Of a DNA stretch of 64,000 nt, positions 17,966 through 27,011 are shown piece after piece. The stretch's first letter is position 1. Each line of letters begins with the position of its first letter. The notes under the pieces were generated by a model. The model made no database searches, was not told the DNA's origin, and worked only from the letters and a program-made list of their open reading frames with translations. A program made the translations under genes and the position numbers. Origin of the DNA: a bacterium (GTDB lineage: Bacteria; Krumholzibacteriota; Krumholzibacteriia; JACNKJ01); assembly GCA_024231955.1 (NCBI GenBank), contig JAAEPZ010000764.1, forward strand, positions 186,001 through 250,000. The letters run 5' to 3'.

Positions 17966-19293
17966 AGCGAGTCCTGATGATATCCTACTTTTTCCCACCC
18001 ATGGGGGATGGAGGGGTTTTCAGGAATCTCAAACTGGCTCGTTATCTCCCCGAACATGGCTGGTCGCCCCATGTGTTGTGCGGCAGAGCCGAAGACTACT
18101 GGGTGCGGGATGAATCTCTCCTGGACCAGTTGCCGCCCGATCTGGCGGTCACACGTATAGGCGGATTGACGGGGCAGAGCGTATTGCGTCGACTGCGATC
18201 GGGTTTCAGAGCAGGGGACGGCTCCCGCTCCTCTGCGGCGACGGGCAAAGAGGCGGGTGCGGGCAGTCGCTCGAGCGGCCTGTTCAGGCATCTGCGCACG
18301 CTTGGTGACTTCCTCTGTCTGCCGGATTCCTATTCGGGCTGGATCTCTCCCGCCGTGAGGGAGGGGCGGAAGATCCTTGCGGCCAATGATGTCGATCTCA
18401 TCTACTCGAGCAGTCCGCCGGACAGCAGCCACTTGGCGGCGGCGCGACTTGCACGGGAGACCGGGTTGCCCTGGGTGGCCGATTTCCGCGATCCCTGGAT
18501 CAACCTCCATCTCAAGAGATCACCCACTGCGTTGCACCGATCCTGGCATCTCCGCAAGGAGATGATGGTGCTTCAGGAAGCGAGGATCGTGGCCGTTACC
18601 GAGGGTTGGCGACGCTATTACGCCGAGCGGACCAGTGCGCCTCCCCGACTGATTCGCAACGGTTTCGATCCGGCCGACTTCACCGGTTTGCCGGAGGCCG
18701 CTACCGCGGGTGCGGGTGAGAAAATCATCATGCTGCACGCCGGCAAACTCAGCCTGACCCGTTCGGTGGCCCCCATGCTGAATGGCGTCGCACGCCTGCT
18801 CGGCGAGCGGCCCGATCTGCGCGATCGATTCGAGATTCACCTCCTCGGTCCCAGGGAGAGCGACAACGAAAGAATCGCTCGTGAATTGGGGCTGAGCAAT
18901 ATCGTGAAGTGGATCGACTCTGTCGATCACGCCGGCAGCGTCGCCAGGCAACGTCAGGCCGATCTCCTGCTTCTGATCAAACACGACGATTCCCGCTACA
19001 GGGATCTCATCCCCGGCAAGTTCTACGAATATGTCGCCGCGGATCGTCCCATACTGGCGATCACGCCAGAGGGTGAGATCGACACGCTCATGGAGCAATA
19101 TCGACTTGGATGGACTGCCCGGCCGAGCGAGGAGAGTGTGGCCAGGGGGCTCGCAACTGCGCTGGATGCGCTGTCTCAGGGGATCGAGCCGCGCGGCGGC
19201 ACTGTCGAGGAGTTGACGCGCCCATATCAAACAGGTCAAATGGCTGCATTGTTCGATGACCTTCTGGAGGAGCGCAGCAATGAGCAGGCTTGA
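17962..19293 (+). CDS. GT4-type glycosyltransferase
   Basis: 443 residues, GT-B fold. The N-terminus MKRVLMISYFFPPMGDGGVF is the classic GT4 opening with a Gly-rich loop. The segment DVDLIYSSSPPDSSHLAAARL, then LPWVADFRDPW, marks the N-domain; GEKIIMLHAGKLSLTRS opens the C-domain, and ARQRQADLLLLIKHDDSRYRDLIPGKFYEYVAADRPILAI is the donor-binding end. Similar proteins add sugars during exopolysaccharide assembly. A Ser/Gly-rich insert (around residues 75-100, GDGSRSSAATGKEAGAGSRS) is probably a loop. ATGA overlap with the upstream gene. Confidence 0.85.
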   Translation: MKRVLMISYFFPPMGDGGVFRNLKLARYLPEHGWSPHVLCGRAEDYWVRDESLLDQLPPDLAVTRIGGLTGQSVLRRLRSGFRAGDGSRSSAATGKEAGAGSRSSGLFRHLRTLGDFLCLPDSYSGWISPAVREGRKILAANDVDLIYSSSPPDSSHLAAARLARETGLPWVADFRDPWINLHLKRSPTALHRSWHLRKEMMVLQEARIVAVTEGWRRYYAERTSAPPRLIRNGFDPADFTGLPEAATAGAGEKIIMLHAGKLSLTRSVAPMLNGVARLLGERPDLRDRFEIHLLGPRESDNERIARELGLSNIVKWIDSVDHAGSVARQRQADLLLLIKHDDSRYRDLIPGKFYEYVAADRPILAITPEGEIDTLMEQYRLGWTARPSEESVARGLATALDALSQGIEPRGGTVEELTRPYQTGQMAALFDDLLEERSNEQA

Positions 19294-20866
19294 CCGGAAC
19301 CATAAAATCGTCCTCCTGGGGATACTGCTGCTCTACATCGTAGCCCAGGTGCCGCTCTGGGGCTATGTCACCGACGACACTTACATCCACCTGGCCTATG
19401 CCCACAATCTGCTGCTGGGCAAGGGGTGGGTCTTCAATTCGGGAGAACCCTCCTACGGCTCGACCAGCCCGCTGTGGATCCTTTTGCTGGCGCCGTTTGC
19501 CGGAGGGGAGGCGGCCGGTATCCTGGCCGCGCGCCTGCTCGGCATCATCGCGGGATTGCTTGCGATTGTCGTCTTTTTCCGCCTCGCCCGGATGGCCATC
19601 AGTCGCCCCGTTTACCAGTTGACCGCAACGTTGTTCATGGCGACCGAGGTCTGGTTCCTACGCTGGAGCGCCACCGGCATGGAGAGCGCACTGGCTGTTT
19701 TGCTGCTGCTGCTCTTCTTCGAACGGCTGGCCACGTCACCTTTCAAACGACGTGGATCATTCGTCATCGGTCTGCTTTGCGGATTGTGCAGTCTGACCAG
19801 GCCCGAGTTCTATATGTTGAATATCCTGTTGCTGGGGTTGGCATTGTTCAGCCCACGCTGGCGGCGGCACTGGTTCTCTCTGTTGGGGGGGATGGCGCTT
19901 GTCCTGTTGCCCTGGCTTCTGTTTGCGCATTCGCATCTGGGGGGGGCTTTCCCCACAACGGCGGCCGCGAAGAGCCGCGGCTTCCAGGGTTGGGGGCAAC
20001 TGCTCAGCCACACGATTCAATTGCTGAAAACACCCGTCTCCAGTCAGGGTGTCTTGCTGCTTCTGGCCGGAGCGGGGTCTCTGCACTGTCTGGGCAGCCG
20101 CAAATGTCGGCGAAGTGGTCATCCCCGGCGGAGTGGTCGCAAGCCAACACCGATCAGGTTCTATGCATTACTGGCCCTGTTGTGGGGTGCGGGGTTGCCT
20201 GCGGTCTTCATTATCGGTGATGTCCAGGTCATCAGTCGCTACCTCTTGCCGGTTACGCCGTTGTTGCCGTTGGCAGCGCTCTACTTTCTCGATCTCTGGA
20301 GCGATGAGCATCCCCGGTTGCTGCGCGTGCTCCCGATTCTGATAGTCCTGACCCTGGGGCCGAATATCTGGCTGATGAGTAAGCGGGTCGTACATCACGC
20401 CAGGCAATTCCCGATTGATCTGGAGCTGGGTCTGGGGGAGTTCGCCAATTACCTGAAGGAGCACTCGGCGGCCGATGCGCGGATTGCGGCGCCTGACATC
20501 GGTCTGCTGGGATATCGTTCCGAACGTTACATCGTTGATCTGGGAGGCCTCATTCATCCGGATATCGCCTCGCATTGGCACGAGACCGGGTATCGGGAGA
20601 TGATGGAGAGCTGCAGCTTCCTGGAATTGCGGAGCGCGGATTACCTTGTGGATCGTGCATCCGAACCGGCGAGTCTGCCGGCGCAGCCGCGCGAGGGCGT
20701 ATTCCTGTTTCCCGTAAAGGTGCAAAAGGTGGAAGCTCTGGGAATACGGAACCCCGAACCATTATATTACACCCTGTATCGAATTGGCAGAGGCCCTGCG
20801 GTAGAGGAATCGCTCGATATTGATGAGGCATCGGCCTCGGGTCCTGGAGCAGGTGAACATGAATAA
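19280..20866 (+). CDS. GT-C-type membrane glycosyltransferase (GT39/ArnT-like)
   Basis: About 528 residues. After the first membrane helix comes the loop YVTDDTYIHLAYAHNLLLGKG, in which the Asp pair corresponds to the catalytic acidic residues in the first external loop of GT-C enzymes. Then SGEPSYGSTSPLW and eight to ten further helices, and a C-terminal soluble part of about 150 residues. Such proteins use polyprenyl-phosphate sugars, matching the donor synthases upstream. ATG 19280 has a GGAGGA site 8 bases before it and overlaps the previous gene by 14 bases. The stretch CLGSRKCRRSGHPRRSGRK around residue 280 is an unusually basic cytoplasmic loop. Confidence 0.75.
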   Translation: MSRLDRNHKIVLLGILLLYIVAQVPLWGYVTDDTYIHLAYAHNLLLGKGWVFNSGEPSYGSTSPLWILLLAPFAGGEAAGILAARLLGIIAGLLAIVVFFRLARMAISRPVYQLTATLFMATEVWFLRWSATGMESALAVLLLLLFFERLATSPFKRRGSFVIGLLCGLCSLTRPEFYMLNILLLGLALFSPRWRRHWFSLLGGMALVLLPWLLFAHSHLGGAFPTTAAAKSRGFQGWGQLLSHTIQLLKTPVSSQGVLLLLAGAGSLHCLGSRKCRRSGHPRRSGRKPTPIRFYALLALLWGAGLPAVFIIGDVQVISRYLLPVTPLLPLAALYFLDLWSDEHPRLLRVLPILIVLTLGPNIWLMSKRVVHHARQFPIDLELGLGEFANYLKEHSAADARIAAPDIGLLGYRSERYIVDLGGLIHPDIASHWHETGYREMMESCSFLELRSADYLVDRASEPASLPAQPREGVFLFPVKVQKVEALGIRNPEPLYYTLYRIGRGPAVEESLDIDEASASGPGAGEHE

Positions 20867-20897
20867 CGCAGCACGACTGAACAGCCACAGGAGATTC

Positions 20898-23800
20898 ATG
20901 ATGACAAGAAAGCTCTTCCCGGCAATCCTGATGCTCCTGCTGCCGAGCTTGCCGGTTCACGCGGCCGAGATCCTCCACAGGGCGAATCTGCTCGCGACGG
21001 ATGTTGCCGTCGACGAAATCGATGGTGAATGGCGGATCGATTTCCCGGGTGCGGATCATGATGCCGCGATTGGCAGAGTTGATCTGCCGGCCCGTCTTCT
21101 CCGCGTAGCTATCCCCGGTGGCGAAAGTATTGTCGACTGCGAGTGGTCAACGGGGCCGGAGATCAGCCTGGGGCGACACGCAACCTGGGCACGTATCGAG
21201 AGGGTGCAAGGTGGGCCGGATATCGGTACCGGTATGTTGTCCCCGACGATCGCCGATGACGAGCAGGTCCTGACACTGCTCGGCTACGCCGCCGACGAGT
21301 TATCCGGGCGCGAAGCGGTATTCCTGTGGCGACCTCTACGTCTTGATGACGATGAGCTCTATCTCCGGGAAACGATTGAACTGACCCTCCACTGCGAGGC
21401 TGATGATGATGTGATGACGCGAGAACGAAATGACCGCGGTGCTTTCGCCGCGGGGCCTTTCGCTCCGCGGGAATTCCCCTCGACGGATGGCAGTCCCGTG
21501 GATGCCGTGATCGTCACCTCGACGGAGATGGCGGCGGCGTATCAGGTGCTCGCCGACTGGCACATCAAACGCGGTTCACGCACGATCATTCGCACAATGG
21601 ACTGGATCGAAGCCAACTACATCACGGGAGTCGACAAGCAGCAGAGCATCCGCCTGTTCCTGCAGGATGCCTACCGCCTCTGGGGCTTGCAGACCGTGAT
21701 CCTGGGTGGCGACACGGATCAGATTCCCACTCGCTACGTTCACGCCAGATCGCAGGGTGCGGAATACTTCGAAGTGCCGACCGATGCCTACTATGCCTGT
21801 CTGGAGGGGGACTGGAACGCCAACGGCAACAGCTACTGGGGTGAGGCGGGCAATCCTGCGGGAGACGATGTCAATCTGGTTCCGCAACTGGCGGTCGGAC
21901 GCATGACGACCCGATCGAGTGCTGAGGCGGAGGCATTGATCAACAAGACTATCGCCTACCGGGAGAATGGGGAGAGCGGCTATCAGAACAAAATGGCGTT
22001 GATGGCTGAGGTGCTGTTCCCGTCAAACTGGTCCTTCGGCGACTACATCAATCGTGACGGCGCCGAGTTCGTCAACTCGACCGTCAACAACCTTCTCGAT
22101 CCGGACATAGAGTATCTGGCCATGCTGGAGAACGACAGCGATCTGCTCTGGACCCATCTCGATCCGGTTGCATTGACCCGGCAGGCGGCCTACGACACGA
22201 TGAACACCGGCAATTACGCCTTCATCGATCACTGCGGTCACGGCTATCGCTACACCATGTCCGTGGGTGACGGCAGTATCTCGCCGGAGCATGTGCAATC
22301 ACTGACGAACCCCGTGCCGTTTCATATCTCCCTCATGAACTGCACCTCGACGGCATATGATTTCGATTGCCTGGGCGAGAATATTCTGCGCAATCCGGAT
22401 CACGGGGCGATCGCCGTATTCGGCACGAGCCGGAACAGTTTTCCCGACTGGAATTGGCAGTTCATGAGCAGCTACTACACCAGGATATTCCAGTCGGACG
22501 AAACGCGCGCCGGTGAAGCCGTCAAGAAAATGCGCACACACTGGGCCCCCGCCTGCATGCGTGATGGTTTTAACCGCTGGACATACTTCATCATCACCCT
22601 GCTCGGCGACCCTTTGCTTGATCTCTGGGCCGGGGAGGCGCGTACCTTTTCCGTAACCGCTCCGGCTGGCGTCAATATCGATGACCAGGTCATGACGATC
22701 AATGTCGCGGAGGCCGGTTCGCCGGCGGCGGGAGCTCACGTCACAGCCTGGAAAGAGGACGAGGTCTGGGCCACAGGTCAAACCGATGCCTCCGGTGATT
22801 GCAACCTCAATGTGCGTGCGCTGACCCCCGGTGACCTGACCGTCACCGTGTGGGGGGCCAACGCCTTCATGCAGACGCTGGCGATCCCCGTCACTGTCGG
22901 TGAGGGCGCTTGTGTCCATCTTTCGAGCTTCATTATCGACGATCAAACGACGTACGATCCGTTGAACATCAATGACAATGTTTGCGCCGCCGGAGAAACC
23001 GTACACCTCGTACTGGCCCTGGCCAACAGCGGGGCCACTGCGGCGTCGAATGTCGAGGTCCGACTCCATGCCCTCAGCGATTCGCTGATCCTCCTTGATG
23101 ACCGGGAGACATTCGGCTACGTACCGCGCAACGGATCCACGGAGGGTGCTGGCGAACTGGCCCTGAGTCTGGCTCCCGGATGCGAGGACGGCAGCCTGCA
23201 TCAATTGCTGGTCGAGATCATTGCGGACAGTGAGACACGCAGTGATTCGCTGACGTTGGTCGTATCCGCGTCGAACCCGATGTTGGCCGAGTGGACGCTC
23301 AGCGATCCGGTTGAGGACGGCGGCAATGGCGATGGTGTCTGGGATGCGGATGAACCTCTCCGCGCAGCGCCGCGATGGGTCAATCTGGGGCAGAGTGCGA
23401 CAGGTCCTCTCAGCGCGAGCCTGGTTTCAACCTCTCCCGGATTGACGATCGTGGAGAGCCCGGTGGCCATGGCAGCGGTCGATCACCTCTCCTCGGGCAT
23501 CCCCGAACCGGGATTTCTGATCTCGCTCACAGACCCTGCCGCCGCTTATGAGGCAACCCTCACGCTCAGCGATCAGCGAGGACGTTCATGGACGAGGAGC
23601 GTGGATTTCAATGCGCCCCAACCGCCGGCCGATCTGAAATCGGGCGCGAGCAGCGAACCGGATGTCGCCATCCTGACCTGGACCTCAAGCCCGACCGCCG
23701 ATCTGCTCGGCTACAACATCTACATGAAGCAGGCAGTGATGCCTGAATATGTGCGTCGGAATCTGTTGCCGATCTCCGGTTCCGTTCTGGAGATCACCGG

Positions 23801-25772
23801 GCTTGAGGTCAATTGCCTGACCGATTTCTATGTCACGTCCGTTGATTCCGGGGGGATGGAGAGCGTGCCCAGCGATACGCTGCATACCTCGACCAATCCC
23901 GCTCAGTTGCCCGGTTTCCCGCTGGAGACCCTGGAGGCCTGCGCCGCCACGGTAGCGGTCGGCGATGTGGCGGGGGACAACAATCTGGAGTTGATCTCGG
24001 CGGGCGGCAATCTTCATGTCTGGCACCACGATGGCGAAGAGGTACATGACGGCGACAATGAGAGCCAGACTTTCGGCGTGTTCACCGACGTTACCTCCAG
24101 CATCACGGGCTCCGTTACGCTGCTGCCGCTGATCTCGAATCAGTATCGTGAGATCGTGGTGGCTTCATCAGCGGACAACATGATCTACGCTTTCGATCAT
24201 GAAGGGGCGGTTCTGCCGGGCTGGCCTCGCCAGACCAGCTCCTGGGTCTGGTGCAATATCCTGGGCGCGGATCTCGACGGCAATGGCGATCTGGAGGTGG
24301 TGGTGCAGGATATCAACGGCAATATCTACGCCTTCAATCACGATGGCACCGACTACCTGCCCGGCAGCGGCGGCCTGTTTCACGCCAGTATCGGCCCCTG
24401 GTCCCTGGCCAGTCCGGCCGCCGCCGATTTCGATGGCGACGGCGCGGAGGAGCTGGTGCTGACCGGTACCTATGAGCAGCTGTACGTGTTGACCGGTGAC
24501 GGTGGCGACTATCCCGGATTCCCGGTTCCGCTGGATCCCGAGGGTGGACACTACAAGGTCAGTCGTTCACCTCTCATCATCGCCGATATTGATGACGCCC
24601 CCGACGCCGGGCTTGAGATCATCCTGCAGTCGGATATCGATTCGCTCTACGTTTTCCGCGAGGACGGCTCCCGTTTCCCCGGTTTCCCGCTGTACAACAG
24701 GTCGCTGGATACCGATATGGCGCCTGCACCCGCCCCCGTGGATATCGATGGCGATGGCGATCTCGAGTTGCTGCTTGTCGATACGATTGGCGGCGGCGCA
24801 AGCTGGATCAATCTCGTTCACCATGACGGCACCTCGTTACCCGGTTGGCCCATATTCATTGAATTCCATTCCCAGACCAGTCCAGTCGTCGGTGACGTCG
24901 ATGGCGATGGCGAACTGGAGTTCATCATCGGCAGCGAGCAGGGGTTGATATACGGACTCAACATGGACGGCTCGATGCAGCCGGGATTTCCCATCGACGT
25001 CGGAGGTGAGGTTCGGGGCACGCCGACCCTGGCGGATCTGGACAGGGACGGCGATGTCGAGCTGATCGTGACGACCTGGAACCGCCGGGTACTCGTCTGG
25101 GACATGCAGGGCGTTTTCGGACCCGATACCTGCCCCTGGCCGACCTCCTCCGGCAACTACTATCGCAACGGTCTCTTCGGCGACTGGGACGATGTCCCCG
25201 TGTTCGTCAACGATGTGCAACTGACTGCGGGCACCACGGGCGTGTCGGTGGTGTGGTCGGTGAACGGTGAGGTCGATACCTGGGATCTCATCCGCCGGGA
25301 GCAACTTGCCTCAGGCCAGTGGGGCGAAGCGGTGACCTGTGTTGCGGGTTTGATGGGCGTCGAAGGGCGGCAAACGTATCTGGATGAGTCCGTCGAATCG
25401 GGTGCCACCTATCGGTACAGCACGCAGGGTTGGTATGGCGGTGGTCTGCTCGTGGATATGGTTCTTGGTGAGATCGAAACCGCAACGCCGGTCTGGCGCG
25501 ACCGCTTCGTGGGCGCCTGGCCCAATCCCTTCAATCCGAGCACCTCCATCCGTTTCGAAACCGCTCACAGCGGGCCCGTGCGGCTTGCCATCTATTCCGT
25601 GCAGGGGCGACATGTCCGGACACTGATTGACGAATCGTTGACGGCGGGTCCGCATGAGGTCACCTGGGACGGTCGGGACAGCGCTGGGCAAAGCCTCGCC
25701 AGCGGGGTCTACCTCTCCAGGATGTCGCAACCGCGCGGCAGTGCGACTCAACGTCTGGTGCTGTTGAAGTGA
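20898..25772 (+). CDS. Secreted gingipain-type (C25) peptidase with FG-GAP repeats
   Basis: About 1624 residues. A signal peptide (KLFPAILMLLLPSLPVHAAE) is followed by a prodomain-like region and the C25 catalytic domain (about 195-600) with VILGGDTDQIPTRYV, catalytic His448 in DHCGHG and catalytic Cys482 in LMNCTS; the 34-residue spacing matches gingipain R. Then come Ig/CARDB-like domains, a fibronectin-III-like domain (DVAILTWTSSPTADLLGYNIY), about seven FG-GAP/VCBS calcium-type repeats (for example ADLDGNGDLEVVV, VDIDGDGDLELLL, GDVDGDGELEFII) and a terminal FlgD-like domain opening with PNPFNPST. Likely an extracellular cysteine protease anchored at the surface. The start ATG 20898 follows AGGAGA (20888-20893); ATG 20859 is an alternative. 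Confidence 0.9.
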   Translation: MMTRKLFPAILMLLLPSLPVHAAEILHRANLLATDVAVDEIDGEWRIDFPGADHDAAIGRVDLPARLLRVAIPGGESIVDCEWSTGPEISLGRHATWARIERVQGGPDIGTGMLSPTIADDEQVLTLLGYAADELSGREAVFLWRPLRLDDDELYLRETIELTLHCEADDDVMTRERNDRGAFAAGPFAPREFPSTDGSPVDAVIVTSTEMAAAYQVLADWHIKRGSRTIIRTMDWIEANYITGVDKQQSIRLFLQDAYRLWGLQTVILGGDTDQIPTRYVHARSQGAEYFEVPTDAYYACLEGDWNANGNSYWGEAGNPAGDDVNLVPQLAVGRMTTRSSAEAEALINKTIAYRENGESGYQNKMALMAEVLFPSNWSFGDYINRDGAEFVNSTVNNLLDPDIEYLAMLENDSDLLWTHLDPVALTRQAAYDTMNTGNYAFIDHCGHGYRYTMSVGDGSISPEHVQSLTNPVPFHISLMNCTSTAYDFDCLGENILRNPDHGAIAVFGTSRNSFPDWNWQFMSSYYTRIFQSDETRAGEAVKKMRTHWAPACMRDGFNRWTYFIITLLGDPLLDLWAGEARTFSVTAPAGVNIDDQVMTINVAEAGSPAAGAHVTAWKEDEVWATGQTDASGDCNLNVRALTPGDLTVTVWGANAFMQTLAIPVTVGEGACVHLSSFIIDDQTTYDPLNINDNVCAAGETVHLVLALANSGATAASNVEVRLHALSDSLILLDDRETFGYVPRNGSTEGAGELALSLAPGCEDGSLHQLLVEIIADSETRSDSLTLVVSASNPMLAEWTLSDPVEDGGNGDGVWDADEPLRAAPRWVNLGQSATGPLSASLVSTSPGLTIVESPVAMAAVDHLSSGIPEPGFLISLTDPAAAYEATLTLSDQRGRSWTRSVDFNAPQPPADLKSGASSEPDVAILTWTSSPTADLLGYNIYMKQAVMPEYVRRNLLPISGSVLEITGLEVNCLTDFYVTSVDSGGMESVPSDTLHTSTNPAQLPGFPLETLEACAATVAVGDVAGDNNLELISAGGNLHVWHHDGEEVHDGDNESQTFGVFTDVTSSITGSVTLLPLISNQYREIVVASSADNMIYAFDHEGAVLPGWPRQTSSWVWCNILGADLDGNGDLEVVVQDINGNIYAFNHDGTDYLPGSGGLFHASIGPWSLASPAAADFDGDGAEELVLTGTYEQLYVLTGDGGDYPGFPVPLDPEGGHYKVSRSPLIIADIDDAPDAGLEIILQSDIDSLYVFREDGSRFPGFPLYNRSLDTDMAPAPAPVDIDGDGDLELLLVDTIGGGASWINLVHHDGTSLPGWPIFIEFHSQTSPVVGDVDGDGELEFIIGSEQGLIYGLNMDGSMQPGFPIDVGGEVRGTPTLADLDRDGDVELIVTTWNRRVLVWDMQGVFGPDTCPWPTSSGNYYRNGLFGDWDDVPVFVNDVQLTAGTTGVSVVWSVNGEVDTWDLIRREQLASGQWGEAVTCVAGLMGVEGRQTYLDESVESGATYRYSTQGWYGGGLLVDMVLGEIETATPVWRDRFVGAWPNPFNPSTSIRFETAHSGPVRLAIYSVQGRHVRTLIDESLTAGPHEVTWDGRDSAGQSLASGVYLSRMSQPRGSATQRLVLLK

Positions 25773-26272
25773 TGCGCCCGGGGATGATTGGAGTGTGGCT
25801 GTTGCTTCTCCTGTTCTGTGGTGTGGCCTGCGGGGAGCGGGATAGCCCCCAAAGCGGGAGCAGCACGCTGCCGGCGGGACTCGAGATGTACATCACGGGC
25901 TCACGAGGTGGGGAGAAGATCCCCATCCCCGCTGCCGATCCCCGCATTCCCCAGTTGCTGGCCGAGGTGGAGAAAATCGTCGCTGCTGCCCAGCGGCAGG
26001 ACAGGCAGGTCAGCCGTACGAAGTTCAGAAGGGCGTGCGCCCGCGGTGCGCTTGAGATCCGCTTCAGCCGCGCCTATCCGTTTGCCGGAGCGGATGGCGA
26101 CAGCCTCAGGGTCTGGCGCCTCATGATCCCATTTGGTGTCGAGATGGACCCCCGGCAAAAGCGGGTCTGCCTGTTCACCGGCCACCCCGGTTGGGACACC
26201 ACACCCTGGTTCTCCACCCGAGGACGTGAGCATCTGCTGACGATTCTCGAGAATCCCGGCGACGACCGCTAG
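25772..26272 (+). CDS. Small exported or lipoprotein-like protein, function unknown
   Basis: 166 residues. The N-terminus is a hydrophobic signal (MIGVWLLLLLFCGVACGERD); GVAC is a loose lipobox, so it may be a lipoprotein, but the match is weak. The mature part has a charged helix (PQLLAEVEKIVAAAQRQDRQ), then an alternating segment ALEIRFSRAYPFAG and a C-terminal WDTTPWFSTRGREHLL. I do not recognise the family. It begins at ATG 25772, sharing a base with the stop of the C25 peptidase (GTG 25769 is an alternative), so the two are co-translated; it may be an accessory such as an inhibitor or chaperone, but that rests only on position. Confidence 0.65.
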   Translation: MRPGMIGVWLLLLLFCGVACGERDSPQSGSSTLPAGLEMYITGSRGGEKIPIPAADPRIPQLLAEVEKIVAAAQRQDRQVSRTKFRRACARGALEIRFSRAYPFAGADGDSLRVWRLMIPFGVEMDPRQKRVCLFTGHPGWDTTPWFSTRGREHLLTILENPGDDR

Positions 26273-26327
26273 CCGTATCGGGCAACGACCCGCTGAACCG
26301 TCATTCCCAATATCGAAATCGAAGCGG

Positions 26328-26349
26328 CCGCCGGGGTTGTCCCCGGTGG
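26328..26349 (+). terminator. Strong GC hairpin, possible end of the glycan/peptidase operon
   Basis: CCGCCGGGG and CCCCGGTGG pair as a 9-bp stem (one G-U) around a TTGT loop. There is no immediate T-run; a CTTTTT tract lies 18 bases further on, just before the mraZ -35 box. It may be a weak terminator or an insulating structure between the 25772 gene and mraZ. Confidence 0.35.
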
Positions 26350-26382
26350 TTGTCCGTATCCGGAATCTTTTTGGAAAAGGGG

Positions 26383-26411
26383 TTGACGTACCCTTGTCGG
26401 AGGGGTAAGGT
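26383..26411 (+). promoter_or_regulatory. Predicted housekeeping promoter of the mraZ-dcw operon
   Basis: TTGACG (26383-26388), 17-base spacer, TAAGGT (26406-26411). The -35 box matches 5/6 and the -10 box 3/6 of the housekeeping consensus. Transcription would start near 26418, leaving a leader of about 66 bases. The -10 box lies within the GGGG repeat array described next. Confidence 0.55.
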
Positions 26412-26440
26412 GGGGTCGAGTGGGGCAGATAGGGAGAGAT
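26401..26440 (+). promoter_or_regulatory. Four-repeat MraZ operator overlapping the promoter
   Basis: Four tandem 10-base units start at 26401, 26411, 26421 and 26431, opening AGGGG, TGGGG, TGGGG and AGGGA. Known MraZ sites are TGGG-type direct repeats with the same 10-base period upstream of mraZ. The array covers about -17 to +22 relative to the predicted start, so MraZ binding should block initiation. Confidence 0.75.
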
Positions 26441-26483
26441 TCCACCGGTATCCATACTTCATCCCTAAAGAGCGGACAGTCAA

Positions 26484-26918
26484 ATGGCAGGCTTCATCGG
26501 CACACATAACTGCAAAGTGGACTCCAAGGGGCGGATCAATGTCCCCGCGAGTTTTCGCAGGTTCCTGGGTGCGGAGGGGGGCGAAACCTTCGTACTGACG
26601 CGCGGTTTCGACGATGACTGTCTCACTTTATACGCCCCGGCCGGATGGCGTGACTTTCAGAGCAAACTGAGCTCCCTGCCCACGGGCAAAGCGAAGCGGA
26701 CGGTGATCCGCTACTTCAGCAAGAACTCGGTGACCCTCGTGCTGGACAAGCAGGGGCGCATCAGTATGCCGAAGGGCTTCCTCGCGTCCTGCAGGATCGA
26801 GGGAGATCTGCTTCTCGTCGGGGCGCTTGAAAATATCGAAATCTGGAATCCGCAGGACTTCGATGAGCAGATCGAAACTGCGGCTGACGCCCTTGGCGAA
26901 CTGGAACATCTTCTCTGA
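26484..26918 (+). CDS. mraZ: Transcriptional regulator MraZ
   Basis: 144 residues, the usual MraZ length. Two SpoVT/AbrB-type half-domains each carry the DxxGR signature: D13SKGRINVP and D88KQGRISMP. MraZ forms a ring-shaped oligomer that binds tandem GGG repeats and represses or tunes the division and cell-wall operon it heads. Here the repeats sit over the promoter (26401-26440), so negative autoregulation is likely. The gene is the first of the dcw cluster; 93 bases separate it from the STAS-like gene. Confidence 0.96.
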   Translation: MAGFIGTHNCKVDSKGRINVPASFRRFLGAEGGETFVLTRGFDDDCLTLYAPAGWRDFQSKLSSLPTGKAKRTVIRYFSKNSVTLVLDKQGRISMPKGFLASCRIEGDLLLVGALENIEIWNPQDFDEQIETAADALGELEHLL

Positions 26919-27011
26919 GCCCACCTTGGCCGGCAGGGGTCGCTCCCACCTGCGACCCCTTCCCGCCGGCCTTCGGGTTCAGCGGCAGGAGAGTGAGAGA
27001 AAGGACAGACG

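Noticed and set aside
25772..26272. Firm lipoprotein call for the small exported protein
   Set aside because: The GVAC lipobox lacks the usual Leu/Val at -3, so it is kept only as a possibility.
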